Assembly (NCBI RefSeq): GCF_002242805.1
Contig: NZ_MCGQ01000013.1
Coordinates: 62,001-126,000 of the forward strand
Reading direction: 5' to 3'
Length of the DNA: 64,000 nucleotides
Origin: Streptomyces diastatochromogenes
GTDB lineage: Bacteria > Actinomycetota > Actinomycetes > Streptomycetales > Streptomycetaceae
Below the pieces are notes generated by a model. It worked only from the letters and a program-made list of their open reading frames with translations. It was not told where the DNA came from and did not search any database. Made by a program: the position numbers and the translations under genes. Shown piece by piece: positions 1-8,778 of this stretch (its first letter is position 1; every line of letters begins with the position of its first letter).

Positions 1-1
1 T

Positions 2-1756
2 CGCCGGTTCTGGCCGCTGACGCGCGGGGACCGCGGATGGCTGGTGATGATCGTGGCGTCTGTGGTGGTCGCCGCGGTCGCGGAGACCACGGCGATCCTG
101 CTGTTCGCCGAATTGACCGACCACGCCCTGAAGGCCGGTTCGCTGGCCGCCTTCTGGGGGCCGGCCGGTGCCTGGCTCGGGGTGGCCGCGCTCGCCGCGC
201 TGGTCGGCTACCTCGGCAACTCGCTGGCCACCTGGACCGCCGAGAGATTCGTGCTGCGGCTGCGGGCGGCCGTCTTCCGGCATGTGCAGGATCTGCCGCC
301 GCACTTCTTCCAGAAGCATCGGCAGGGGGACCTGGTCGAGCGGCTCACCGGGGACGTCGAGTCCATCGAGCAACTGGTGGTGTCGGGTGTGGTGGGGGCC
401 GTCTCCGCCGCCTTCTCCGCCGTCTTCTACGCGTGCGCCGCCTTCTGGCTGCGCTGGGACCTGGCGCTGGCCACCTTCGTCCTCGCGCCCCTGTTCCTGC
501 TCGCCGCCCGCCGCTTCTCCGGCCGTATCCAGCAGGCGTCCCGGGACGAGCGGGTCGCCGACGGCGCGATCACCTCGGTGGTGCAGGAGTCGCTGGGCAA
601 CGTCGTGCTCACCCAGGCCTACAACCGGCAGCGGGACGAGGAGCGGCGGCTCGACCGCGAGGCCCGCTCCTGGATGCGGGCCAGTGTGCGCGGGGCGCGG
701 CTGAGCGAGATGTACGAGCAGTTCGTGGAGGTCGTCGAGACGCTGTGCGTGCTCGCGGTCATCGGGCTCGGGGTCTGGGAGATCTCGGCCGGCCGGATGA
801 GCCTCGGGCAACTGCTCGCCTTCGCCGCCTTCCTCGGGTACCTGTACCCGCCGATCCGCAGCCTCGGACAGCTCGGCCTCACCGTCACCGCGGCCACCGC
901 CGGCGCCCAGCGCATCGGGGAGATCCTCGACGCCGAGCCGTCGGTCACGGATCCGGTCGAACCGGTGGCGCCCTGGCCGGTCCAGGGCTGGGTCGGCTTC
1001 CACGGCGTCTCCTTCCGCTACCCGGAGTCCCCCCGCGCCTCTCTGAGGGACGTGGGCTTCACCGCCGGACCGGGCGAGCTGGTCCTGGTCACCGGCGCGA
1101 GCGGCGCCGGCAAGTCCACCCTCGCCAAGCTCCTCACCCGCTTCTACGACCCCTCGACCGGCGTGATCACCCTCGACGGCGTCCCGCTCACCGACGTACC
1201 GCTGCACTTCCTGCGCGAGCAGATCGCCCTGCTGCCGCAGCAGACGCTGATCCTCAACGGCACCATCCGCGAGAACATCGGCTGCGGCCGCCCCGGCGCC
1301 ACCGACTCCGAGATCGAGCAGGCGGCCCGGGACGCGGCGGCCCACGACTTCATCGCGGCCCTGCCGGACGGCTACGACACCCACATCGCCCCCGGCACGG
1401 CCGCGCTCTCCGGCGGCCAGCTCCAGCGCATCGCCATCGCCCGCGCGATGCTGCGCGCCGCCCCGGTCCTCGTCCTGGACGAGCCCACGGCGGGCCTGGA
1501 CGCGGTGGCCGCCCGTCAGGTCGTCCAGCCCCTGCGCCGTCTGATGTCCGGCCGTACGACCATCATGATCACCCACGACCTGAGCCTCGCCCCCGACGCC
1601 GACCGCATCCTGGTCGTCGAGCACGGGCGCCTGGTGGAGGCGGGGACGCACGAGGAACTGCTGGCGCGGGGCGGTGCGTACGCACGCCTCGCGTCTCCTC
1701 TGCCGGAGGCGGTCGCCGCACCCGCGCCGGAGGAGACGATGATCCTGCGCTGGTAG
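2..1756 (+). CDS. ABC exporter half-transporter (permease-ATPase fusion), 5' end missing
   Basis: The reading frame is open from base 2, so the true start lies left of the window. The visible 584 residues begin with a transmembrane exporter domain (several hydrophobic helices over about the first 300 residues) and end with a nucleotide-binding domain. That domain shows Walker A GASGAGKST, Q-loop LLPQQT, signature ALSGGQLQR, Walker B VLVLDEPT and H-loop ITHD. This is the layout of ABCB/MsbA-type exporters, which work as dimers in the membrane and drive export with ATP. All catalytic motifs are intact. The substrate cannot be told from sequence; lipid, drug or peptide are all possible. The gene ends 11 bases before a convergent membrane-protein gene. 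Confidence 0.93.
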   Translation, partial: RRFWPLTRGDRGWLVMIVASVVVAAVAETTAILLFAELTDHALKAGSLAAFWGPAGAWLGVAALAALVGYLGNSLATWTAERFVLRLRAAVFRHVQDLPPHFFQKHRQGDLVERLTGDVESIEQLVVSGVVGAVSAAFSAVFYACAAFWLRWDLALATFVLAPLFLLAARRFSGRIQQASRDERVADGAITSVVQESLGNVVLTQAYNRQRDEERRLDREARSWMRASVRGARLSEMYEQFVEVVETLCVLAVIGLGVWEISAGRMSLGQLLAFAAFLGYLYPPIRSLGQLGLTVTAATAGAQRIGEILDAEPSVTDPVEPVAPWPVQGWVGFHGVSFRYPESPRASLRDVGFTAGPGELVLVTGASGAGKSTLAKLLTRFYDPSTGVITLDGVPLTDVPLHFLREQIALLPQQTLILNGTIRENIGCGRPGATDSEIEQAARDAAAHDFIAALPDGYDTHIAPGTAALSGGQLQRIAIARAMLRAAPVLVLDEPTAGLDAVAARQVVQPLRRLMSGRTTIMITHDLSLAPDADRILVVEHGRLVEAGTHEELLARGGAYARLASPLPEAVAAPAPEETMILRW

Positions 1757-1767
1757 GGAGCCGCCGC

Positions 1768-2487
1768 TCAGCGCTGTCGCAGGGTCCAGGGAACCTGGGA
1801 CTCCCAGCGCCAGTGCAGCAGTGCGGCGACGGCGGCGAAGGTGCCCAGCGGGAGGCACAGGAAGAGGAGGAGCGTCGGCGGATGCGGCGTGGTGGCCAGA
1901 AGCACCACCCACAGCGGGAAGCTGCAGGCGAGGGCGACGAGGCCGCTGATGAACGCCCGCTCCCACGCCTTGCGGTGCCCGGCCCTGCGCCGGATCCGCG
2001 CCTCCACCTCCGGCTGCGGCCCCCACCCCATACCGCGGTGCCGGGCGGCGGCCTCCTTCAGTGCGGCGACCTCGGTCGGCGGGTCGTCCAGCTGGCCGCC
2101 GTCCATGTGCGGCAGGAAGAAGCGGCGGCCGTCGGTGTCGTACAGGTACGTGATCCACTTGTCGGCGTACGCGGTCCTGGTCGGCACCGGCTCGGCCCGG
2201 ATGTCGTAGATCTCGTGCCAGGTGCGGCTGCGTTCGGTCAGGGCCCGCCGTGCGGTGATCCCGCGGGCCCCGACGAGTGTGCGGGCGCGGCGCATGTACA
2301 GCAGGAAGTTTGCGGCCAGCAGGACGTAGCACGCGGCGACTGACGCCGGAACCCACTCGGGCATGGTGTGGTGCCGGTTCATCTGGAAGAAGGCGTTCAG
2401 CCCCAGCAACCCGAAGCCGAGGGCCATGAGAGGCGACGTCTTCTTCCGCCTGCGGTACTCGCGCTCGATCCCGCCGTACGCGTCCAC
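1768..2487 (-). CDS. Four-span membrane protein of unknown function
   Basis: 239 residues from a GTG start. Two hydrophobic segments lie near the N-terminus (about residues 18-36 and 46-66). A soluble stretch of about 110 residues follows, containing a PH-like RFFLPHMDGG segment. Two more membrane segments lie near the C-terminus (about 178-200 and 205-226). The layout suggests a membrane protein with a cytoplasmic or extracytoplasmic domain between two hairpins. I do not recognise the family with confidence. It is convergent with the ABC exporter and stands alone. No strong ribosome binding site precedes the GTG, so the start may be internal. Confidence 0.7.
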   Translation of the reverse strand: MDAYGGIEREYRRRKKTSPLMALGFGLLGLNAFFQMNRHHTMPEWVPASVAACYVLLAANFLLYMRRARTLVGARGITARRALTERSRTWHEIYDIRAEPVPTRTAYADKWITYLYDTDGRRFFLPHMDGGQLDDPPTEVAALKEAAARHRGMGWGPQPEVEARIRRRAGHRKAWERAFISGLVALACSFPLWVVLLATTPHPPTLLLFLCLPLGTFAAVAALLHWRWESQVPWTLRQR

Positions 2488-2555
2488 GCCCCGCCCACCG
2501 ATCTCTCCTCGGACACTTGTGCGGAGGGATCATAGAGCGGGGCGTCGACGTCAGG

Positions 2556-4607
2556 TCAGGAGGCTGCGGGCGTCCAGTCACCCAGCCAGTCCGCGACCTC
2601 CTGCTGTGCGGCCTGGGCGTCGGTCAGCTGGGGCCGGTCACCGCTCGCGGCGCCCGCGCCCGCCCCGGTGTTCTTGTACTCGGCGAACCGGTCGTCCTTC
2701 CAGGAGAAGCCGCTCATGTCCGTCCAGGGGGTGGACTTGATCGCGGCGCTCAGGGTGGTGTTGCGGACCGTGGTCTGCGGGTCGAGGGAGGCGTCGCCGC
2801 CCGCGTGCCAGGGGCGCCCGAGGTAGAAACTCCGGTCCGAGACACCGCCGTTGACCGTGGAGTCGGTGATCAGGATGCCCTTGCGGTTCGCGGCGGTGCT
2901 GGGTGCGGTGACGAAGCCGGCGGAGGTCCCGTCCCAGCGCTTCTTGAGCGTGATGACGGACCTGTCGATCACGGCGGTGGCCCGCCCGAAGATGAAGTCG
3001 ACGTTGCCGACGACGTAGGAGTTGGTCATGTAGACCCGGCCCAGCTTCTCCTTGGCCGCGGTGTCGAGGAGCAGGGTGTCCTGGTCGCCGCTGACGATGA
3101 CCCCGTCGAGGAACACCTTGTCGGCGGAGGTGCGCAGGGCGACGGCCTGCTGGGCGATGTCCTGGTGGGCGCCCTCGTCGAAGTCGTTGGCGATGCTGAG
3201 GTTGCGGGCCTGGAAGTCGTCGGCCTCGACGGCGACGGTCGCGCTGCCGCCGGTGCCGTACGTCCCGGACCCGTCGGGCTTCTTGGTCCCGGCCGCGTTG
3301 TTGTAGACGATCACCGTGTCCTTGCGGCTGCCGCCGGTGCCCTGGACCGTGACGTGCGGCTTGTTCGCGGGCACCTTGACGGTCTCCCGGTACGTCCCCG
3401 GCTTCACCGCGATGACGACCCGCGACGGGTTGTTCGCGGGTACGGCGTCCACGGCGGCCTGCACCGTCCTGTACTGCCCGGACCCGTCCTGGGCGACGGT
3501 GAGGGTGGTGGCCGCCTTGGTGCTGTTGGCAGACGTGCCGAGCGAACTGCGCGGCCCGGCTCCGGACTTGAGAAGAGCCGGCACATCGGCGGCCTTGTCG
3601 AGCGTGTAGCCGTAGTAGCTCTTCGGATCCCAGGACGCGCCCGTGCCCCCGCTCTCGTTCCTGCCGCTCGTGCCCGAGAAGAGGTTGCCCCGCTGGACGA
3701 GGGTGGCCGTGCTGTCCCTGATCACCGGGTTGTTCATGCCCTGGAAGTAGGAGTTCTCCAGCAGCATGTTGGTCTTGCCGCGGGAGTAGTTGCCGTACGA
3801 GGACTTGATGTCCGTCCCGGCCACGTCCTCCAGGAAGTTGTTGTAGAGGTGCGCGTGGGCGACGTTGTCCGTGGACGGGTTGCGCTGCTCGGTCTCGCGG
3901 ATCCAGTTGTGGTGGAGGGTGAGGTCCGCGGTGACGTTGTCGGTCCAGCCGATGCCGAAGGCCTTGTTCTCCTGGCTGAGCTTGTTCCAGGAGACGGTCA
4001 GGTAGGTGGTGTCCTTGCGGCTGTCGATGAGCCCGTCGGCCATGTGCCGGATGTCGTTGTGGTCGATCCAGACGTGATGGGCGCCGTCCATCTGGATGCC
4101 GTCGTAGTCGTGCTCCTTGTCGTTCCACTCGCCCTGGTACGCGTCCCGGATCGTCAGATTCCTGATGATCACGTTGTGCACGCCCTGCCCGAGGAAGAAG
4201 CCACCACCGACGATCTGCCCGGAGGTACCGGAGCCGATGATGGTCTTGTTCGACTGGACCTTGATCTCTTTCCCGACCGGGTCCATGGTGATCGCCGCGG
4301 CGACCACGATGATGTACGGCTCACTGGCGGTGGCGTACTTCTCCAGATCGGCGAGCGTCTTCACGGTCACGATCTGCCCGCCACGCCCTCCGTACGTCCC
4401 CTTCTGCCCGAGCGCGTCGACGGACGCGAACCCGTCGGCGGTGGCGGTGGCCCAGGCGGGTACGGAGGCGGTGGCGGCGGATGCCTTCGGCTGCGTACCG
4501 GCCCCGAAGAGCCCGTAGGTCAGGGCGCCGGCAGCGGTCACGGCGAGCGGCAGGCCCAGGGCCAGGGCCTTGCGGCTTCTGCGGTGGCGGGGGGTGCGGG
4601 GGCTCAT
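2556..4607 (-). CDS. Secreted pectate lyase (PL1) - pectin methylesterase (CE8) fusion
   Basis: 683 residues. The ATG at 4607 is chosen because GGAG lies 6 bases upstream and an Arg-rich plus hydrophobic signal peptide follows directly; longer frames would run into the divergent gene. Domain 1 (about residues 45-370) is a PL1 pectate lyase: VWIDHNDI, a calcium-ligand region DGLIDSRKD, the RNP of the catalytic-Arg region and AHAHLYNN. Domain 2 (about 375-655) is a CE8 pectinesterase: PGTYRETV, QAVAL, QDTLLL, the nucleophile region GNVDFIFG and YLGRPW. Both active sites look complete. The protein should demethylate pectin and cleave the resulting polygalacturonate outside the cell. Fusing the two steps in one chain is uncommon but known in actinomycetes. 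Confidence 0.93.
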   Translation of the reverse strand: MSPRTPRHRRSRKALALGLPLAVTAAGALTYGLFGAGTQPKASAATASVPAWATATADGFASVDALGQKGTYGGRGGQIVTVKTLADLEKYATASEPYIIVVAAAITMDPVGKEIKVQSNKTIIGSGTSGQIVGGGFFLGQGVHNVIIRNLTIRDAYQGEWNDKEHDYDGIQMDGAHHVWIDHNDIRHMADGLIDSRKDTTYLTVSWNKLSQENKAFGIGWTDNVTADLTLHHNWIRETEQRNPSTDNVAHAHLYNNFLEDVAGTDIKSSYGNYSRGKTNMLLENSYFQGMNNPVIRDSTATLVQRGNLFSGTSGRNESGGTGASWDPKSYYGYTLDKAADVPALLKSGAGPRSSLGTSANSTKAATTLTVAQDGSGQYRTVQAAVDAVPANNPSRVVIAVKPGTYRETVKVPANKPHVTVQGTGGSRKDTVIVYNNAAGTKKPDGSGTYGTGGSATVAVEADDFQARNLSIANDFDEGAHQDIAQQAVALRTSADKVFLDGVIVSGDQDTLLLDTAAKEKLGRVYMTNSYVVGNVDFIFGRATAVIDRSVITLKKRWDGTSAGFVTAPSTAANRKGILITDSTVNGGVSDRSFYLGRPWHAGGDASLDPQTTVRNTTLSAAIKSTPWTDMSGFSWKDDRFAEYKNTGAGAGAASGDRPQLTDAQAAQQEVADWLGDWTPAAS

Positions 4608-4736
4608 GGGCGACTCCAGTCCCGGTGGTGGTGTGGGTGACATGGAGTTGCCGTGGGGAAGGGGAAGGTTGCCTCGAATGGGTGAGCCGGTGGAATACGG
4701 GTCGGCGGTGTCTGCGGCGGGTCCATGGTGTTGGCT

Positions 4737-5057
4737 ATGGCCGACCACACAACCATCCGGGTCTCCCGGCAGACCCGCGATCACCTCGCCCAGGTGGCCA
4801 AGGAGCGGGGGATGACTCTGGGACAGCTCGTGGAGGAGCTGGCGGCGCAACAACTTACGGCGGAGCAGATCGCCGAGCGGGTGGCGGCCAGCCGGCAGGT
4901 GGTTCGTGAGAAGATCGGGCTGGACCTCACCGACGAGGAGTTCGACCAGGCGCCCGACATCCTCGGCAACATCTATCGCATCGCTGCCGAGAAGGTACGT
5001 CTCGCCATGGAAGCGTCGGCAGCCTGCTCATCCTCGACACCAGGCCGAGGCGGATGA
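4737..5057 (+). CDS. Ribbon-helix-helix antitoxin-like protein
   Basis: About 106 residues. The N-terminus TTIRVSRQTRDHLAQVA and the following helices resemble MetJ/Arc-type DNA-binding antitoxins, common in Streptomyces and often paired with PIN-domain toxins. The ATG at 4737 is chosen because a CATGGT box ends 7 bases upstream, which suits a leaderless transcript; an in-frame ATG at 4725 is the alternative. No intact toxin gene follows. In another frame near 5020-5045 the sequence reads VGSLLILDT, similar to the start of a PIN toxin, and then stops. The last 15 residues (SSSTPGRGG) do not look like part of the family fold. This is either an orphan antitoxin or the remnant of a toxin-antitoxin pair. 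Confidence 0.65.
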   Translation: MADHTTIRVSRQTRDHLAQVAKERGMTLGQLVEELAAQQLTAEQIAERVAASRQVVREKIGLDLTDEEFDQAPDILGNIYRIAAEKVRLAMEASAACSSSTPGRGG

Positions 5058-5109
5058 CGCGGGGGCAGCCGGGCGGGCGCTCGCCTTCAAATGCTCGGCT
5101 TCTCCTGAC

Positions 5110-6588
5110 CTACACCGCCTCCGGCGGAGCCGTAGCCGCCCCCGGCAGTCGTACCGTCGCCACCGTTCCGCCGCCCTCCGCCCGTGCCAGCGTCACCTTG
5201 CCGCCCGCCTGTTGGACCGTGCGGGCCACGATGGACAGGCCCAGGCCCGAGCCCGGGAGGGCCCTCGCGCTGGGGGAGCGCCAGAAGCGGTCGAAGACGT
5301 GGGGGAGTTCGTCGGCGGGGATGCCGGGGCCGTGGTCGCGGACGGTCAGGGCGCCGTCGGTCAGCTGGACCTCGATCGTGCCGCCCTCGGGGCTGAACTT
5401 CACCGCGTTGTCGAGGATGTTGACGATCGCCCGCTCCAGGGCGGAGGGCTCCGCGCGGACGAACCAGGGCTCCAGGTCCGCCGTGATCGTCAGCTCAGGG
5501 CCGCGCAGGCGGGCCCGGCGCAGGGCGGCCTCGACGGTGTCCTGGAAGGAGACGACCTGGACGCGTTCGCCTCGCTGGCCCTCAGAGCGGGACAGTTCCT
5601 GCAGGTCGCCGATGAGGGCGGCCAGTTCCGTCATCTGCGCCTTCACCGAGGCGAGGAGCGCCTTGCGGTCCTCCGGAGGGAGCGGGCGGCCCGTCTCCTC
5701 GCTGCGGGTGAGCAGTTCGATGTTGGTGCGCAGGGAGGTGAGCGGGGTGCGCAGTTCATGGCCGGCGTCCGCGATGAGCTGCTGCTGCAGGTCGCGGGAG
5801 CTGGCCAGCGCGGTGGTCATCGAGTTGAAGGAGCGCGAGAGCCGGGCGACCTCGTCCTCGCTCTCGTCCTCCACGGGGATGCGGACACTCAGGTCCTCGG
5901 TCCGTGCGACGTGCTCGACGGCCTCCGTGAGCTTGTCGACCGGACGCAGTCCCGCACGGGCCACCGCGAGCCCCGCCGCGCCGGCCCCGATCACTCCGAT
6001 GCCGGAGACGAGAAGCAGGATCAGGGCGAGGTCGTTGAGGGTGTTCTGGGTGTTCTTCAGCGGTATGGCGACCTGGAGAGCCGTGTCCGGATACAGCTGG
6101 GGCGGAGTTCCCGGACCCTGGGTGATGGTCAGCGGCTGGGTCAGCACGCGCACGGCGTTGCCGTCGGAGTCGGTGCCGGTGCGCACGAGGGAACTCTGGT
6201 GCACTATGCCGTCGCGGACCGACTCTTCGGCGATGACCTCGATGTCGGCGGAGGTGGTCTTCACCCGGCCCGCGGAGTTCGCGAACACACAGGCGGTGCC
6301 GTTCCGCTTCACGAGCTGGTAGTAGTTGCTGTGGATGCGGAAGCCGCCGATGTCGGACTGGCTCGGCTTCTGCGGGCACGACTCCAGCGTGGTCATCGTG
6401 TCCCCCAGCCGCTGGGGCGACGAGGCCTTCTGCAGATCGCGGTCGAGCTGGTCGTACAGCTTCCGCTCCACGATGAACCAGCACGTGACCGACACCGCGG
6501 CCACCGCGAACGCCACCGCCGCCGCCACCAGCGCCGCGAGGCGTGCCCGGATCGGCAGGGCCCGGTACCGGCGTCCCAGCTTGTTCAC
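5110..6588 (-). CDS. Sensor histidine kinase (MprB-like)
   Basis: 492 residues from the GTG at 6588, whose GTGA overlaps the stop codon of the response regulator gene, so the two are translationally coupled. Order of parts: membrane helix (about 20-40), extracytoplasmic sensor region of about 125 residues, second helix, HAMP, HisKA dimer with the phospho-acceptor H277 in GHELRTPL, and an HATPase with N-box NILDNAVKF and G-box DHGPGIP. It should phosphorylate the OmpR-type partner in response to an envelope signal. A trypsin-like protease gene next door mirrors the mycobacterial MprAB-PepD arrangement, which suggests envelope or protein-folding stress. The signal itself is not visible. Confidence 0.92.
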   Translation of the reverse strand: MNKLGRRYRALPIRARLAALVAAAVAFAVAAVSVTCWFIVERKLYDQLDRDLQKASSPQRLGDTMTTLESCPQKPSQSDIGGFRIHSNYYQLVKRNGTACVFANSAGRVKTTSADIEVIAEESVRDGIVHQSSLVRTGTDSDGNAVRVLTQPLTITQGPGTPPQLYPDTALQVAIPLKNTQNTLNDLALILLLVSGIGVIGAGAAGLAVARAGLRPVDKLTEAVEHVARTEDLSVRIPVEDESEDEVARLSRSFNSMTTALASSRDLQQQLIADAGHELRTPLTSLRTNIELLTRSEETGRPLPPEDRKALLASVKAQMTELAALIGDLQELSRSEGQRGERVQVVSFQDTVEAALRRARLRGPELTITADLEPWFVRAEPSALERAIVNILDNAVKFSPEGGTIEVQLTDGALTVRDHGPGIPADELPHVFDRFWRSPSARALPGSGLGLSIVARTVQQAGGKVTLARAEGGGTVATVRLPGAATAPPEAV

Positions 6589-7319
6589 TCCGCGCCGCCC
6601 TGACGAAGGACGTACCCCACACCCCGGACCGTGTGCACGAGCCGCGGCTCGCCGCCGGCCTCCGTCTTGCGGCGCAGGTACATGACATAGACGTCCAGGG
6701 AGTTGGACGACGGCTCGAAGTCGAAGCCCCACACCGCCTTGAGGATCTGCTCGCGGGTGAGCACCTGGCGCGGGTGGGCCATGAACATCTCCAGGAGGGT
6801 GAACTCCGTGCGGGTCAGTTCGACCTGGCGGCCGGCCCGGGTGACCTCCCGCGTCGCGAGGTCCATGCGCAGGTCGCCGAAGGTCAGCGCCTCGTCCTCC
6901 TGGGCCTCGGCGGACACGGCCGCCGCGTAGGTGCTGCGGCGCAGCAGAGCGCGGATGCGGGCGAAGAGTTCGTCCAGCTCGAAGGGCTTGACCAGGTAGT
7001 CGTCGGCGCCCGCGTCCAGCCCCGTCACCCGGTCGCCCACTGTGTCGCGGGCCGTGAGCATCAGGATCGGCGTGGTGTCCCCCGCGCCCCGGATACGGCG
7101 CGCCGCCGTCAGCCCGTCCATCCTCGGCATCTGGATGTCCAGGACGACCAGGTCGGGCCGGTAGGCCTGCGCCTTGTCCAGCGCGTCCGCGCCGTCGACG
7201 GCGACCTGCGTGTCGTACCCCTCGAAGGCGAGGCTGCGCTGGAGCGCCTCGCGGACGGCGGGCTCGTCGTCGACGATCAGGATGCGCTGGGGGTCACGGT
7301 CGCCTTCGGCGGGGCTCAT
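6585..7319 (-). CDS. OmpR-family response regulator (MprA-like)
   Basis: 244 residues. The receiver domain has the acidic pair DDE (17-19), phospho-acceptor D61 in LVVLDIQMP, LTARD and LVKPFE. A winged-helix DNA-binding domain follows (LTRTEFTLLEMF, TREQILKAVWG, VRGVGYVL). All phosphorylation residues are present, so it should act as a classical phosphorylated regulator of the kinase encoded directly downstream. OmpR-type proteins bind direct repeats spaced about 11 bp, and such repeats lie before the neighbouring protease gene (8713-8734). That gene is a likely target. Confidence 0.93.
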   Translation of the reverse strand: MSPAEGDRDPQRILIVDDEPAVREALQRSLAFEGYDTQVAVDGADALDKAQAYRPDLVVLDIQMPRMDGLTAARRIRGAGDTTPILMLTARDTVGDRVTGLDAGADDYLVKPFELDELFARIRALLRRSTYAAAVSAEAQEDEALTFGDLRMDLATREVTRAGRQVELTRTEFTLLEMFMAHPRQVLTREQILKAVWGFDFEPSSNSLDVYVMYLRRKTEAGGEPRLVHTVRGVGYVLRQGGAE

Positions 7320-7409
7320 CGCTCGCGATTCCTCGGGGTGCGGTGGATCGGGTGGTCGGGTGTCTCTCAGCCTCGCACGAGTCGAGGCCGCCGGGAACGT
7401 GCGCCGGGC

Positions 7410-7640
7410 TCAGGCGCCCAGCGTGCTCAGCTCGCGGAACCCGGAGAGGCGGTGCAGCGGCACCTTGCGGCGGTGCGGGCGGTCGGTGGAGGTGCGCAGG
7501 CCCATCAGCTGGGGGACCGGCGGCACCTCCGGGGCGCGCGGGACCGAGGTCAGCGCGTGCAGTGCGTGCGCGACGGAGAGGGCCAGGGGGAGGTCGGCCG
7601 GACCGATGCCGGCGACCTGGTGGGAAACCTGCTTGATCAT
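7410..7640 (-). CDS. Small protein in the two-component/protease operon, unknown function
   Basis: 76 residues, Pro- and Arg-rich at the C-terminus, with a hydrophobic patch (LPLALSVAHALHAL) near residues 17-30. It starts 30 bases after the protease stop and has a good ribosome binding site (GAGGGAG, 7 bases before the ATG), so it is probably translated from the same transcript as the protease and the regulator pair. No signal peptide or known domain is seen. An accessory role in the stress response is possible but unsupported. Confidence 0.6.
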   Translation of the reverse strand: MIKQVSHQVAGIGPADLPLALSVAHALHALTSVPRAPEVPPVPQLMGLRTSTDRPHRRKVPLHRLSGFRELSTLGA

Positions 7641-7670
7641 GACGTACTCCCTCGTGCCCCGCGGGGGGTC

Positions 7671-8684
7671 TCAGCTGGTGGAGCCCGCCCGCAGCTTGGC
7701 CAGGTCGGACTTGACGGTGTTGACGGGGATGGCGAAGCCCAGGCCGATGCTGCCCGCGTCCGAGGAGGACGAGGCCTGCGAACTCGACGAGTACATCGCG
7801 GAGTTGATCCCGATGATGTGGCCGCTCGCGTCGATCAGCGCGCCGCCGGAGTTGCCGGGGTTGAGCGAGGCGTCCGTCTGGATCGCCTTGTAGGTGGTCG
7901 TGGACGAGCCCGTGTCGCCGTTGAACTGGCGGCCGCCGAACTGGAACGGCCACTGCCCGTCGCCGCCCTGGCTCTGGCCCTGGTTCTCGTCCGTGGAGAC
8001 GGTCACGTCACGGTCGAGGGCGGAGACGATACCGCTGGTGACGGTGCCGGTCAGGCCCTCGGGGGAGCCGATCGCGACGACCGCGTCGCCGACCTGGACG
8101 TTCGAGGAGTTGCCGAGCGAGGCGGCCTTCAGACCGGAGGCGCCCTTCAGCTTGATCAGCGCGAGGTCCTTGGAGCTGTCGGTGCCGACGACCTCGGCGG
8201 TGTAGCTCTTGCCGTCGCTGGTGCGCACCTTGATCGAGGCGGCGCCGGAGATGACGTGGTTGTTGGTGACGATCTCGCCGTCACTGGCGATGATCACGCC
8301 GGAGCCGGTGGACGAACCGTTGCTGAGCGTCGCCTGGACCTCGACCACGCTCGGGCTGACCGCGGCGGCGATCGTGGCGACGTCGCCCTTCTTGCTGGAG
8401 GGCACCACCGTGGTGGTCGTACCGGAGGAGGAGACCGTGTCCTTGCCGGTCAGCTCCTGGAAGGCGTAGGCGGTGCCGCCGCCGACCGCGGCCGCGACGA
8501 TCGCCACCGCCGCGAGCAGCCCGATCGGGCCGCGGGTGCGCTTCCGCCGCGGCGTCGCGGGGGCGGGCTCGGGGGCCGGCATCGTGGCCGTCGGGGGCTC
8601 GTACGGCGGCGGGGGCGGCCACTCGGGGTTCACGGGAGCGGAGTAGCTGTGCTGCTGGTTGTATGCGCCCTGGCTCTCGGTCAT
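7671..8684 (-). CDS. Membrane-anchored trypsin-like serine protease (HtrA-like, no PDZ)
   Basis: About 337 residues. A Pro-rich cytoplasmic N-terminus is followed by a membrane anchor (GLLAAVAIVAAAVGGGTAYA) and an extracytoplasmic S1C protease domain. The catalytic triad is visible: His in TNNHVI, Asp in SKDLALIKL and Ser in NPGNSGGAL. HtrA/DegP relatives usually carry one or two PDZ domains; none follows here, and the chain ends about 40 residues after the FAIP motif. The start at 8684 (MTESQG) is preferred; an ATG at 8696 is in frame, and neither has a clear ribosome binding site. It probably degrades or processes misfolded envelope proteins. Direct repeats at 8713-8734 suggest control by the downstream response regulator. 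Confidence 0.88.
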   Translation of the reverse strand: MTESQGAYNQQHSYSAPVNPEWPPPPPYEPPTATMPAPEPAPATPRRKRTRGPIGLLAAVAIVAAAVGGGTAYAFQELTGKDTVSSSGTTTTVVPSSKKGDVATIAAAVSPSVVEVQATLSNGSSTGSGVIIASDGEIVTNNHVISGAASIKVRTSDGKSYTAEVVGTDSSKDLALIKLKGASGLKAASLGNSSNVQVGDAVVAIGSPEGLTGTVTSGIVSALDRDVTVSTDENQGQSQGGDGQWPFQFGGRQFNGDTGSSTTTYKAIQTDASLNPGNSGGALIDASGHIIGINSAMYSSSSQASSSSDAGSIGLGFAIPVNTVKSDLAKLRAGSTS

Positions 8685-8701
8685 GACAATGAGCATGACC
8701 C

Positions 8702-8745
8702 GCGACCATGAGAGCTTCCTGAGTGCTCCCTGAGAAGCCCGGCAG
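8702..8745 (-). promoter_or_regulatory. Candidate OmpR-type operator: 11-bp direct repeats before the protease gene
   Basis: On the + strand AGCTTCCTGAG (8713-8723) is followed directly by TGCTCCCTGAG (8724-8734). Weaker copies flank them at 8702-8712 (GCGACCATGAG) and 8735-8745. The 11-bp period matches the one-turn spacing used by OmpR-family regulators. The block lies 30-60 bases upstream of the protease start. Inference from spacing and context only. Confidence 0.5.
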
Positions 8746-8778
8746 AACCTCGTTTGCCCGATATGAGGAAGCCTGGGC

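Noticed and set aside
37..2343. Long 768-residue frame overlapping the ABC exporter
   Set aside because: It is Arg/Gly/Pro-rich shadow sequence in another frame of a clear ABC transporter; no domains.
2517..4640. Long + strand frame opposite the pectin-degrading enzyme
   Set aside because: Antisense shadow of the PL1-CE8 gene; Val/Gly/Arg-rich with no motifs.
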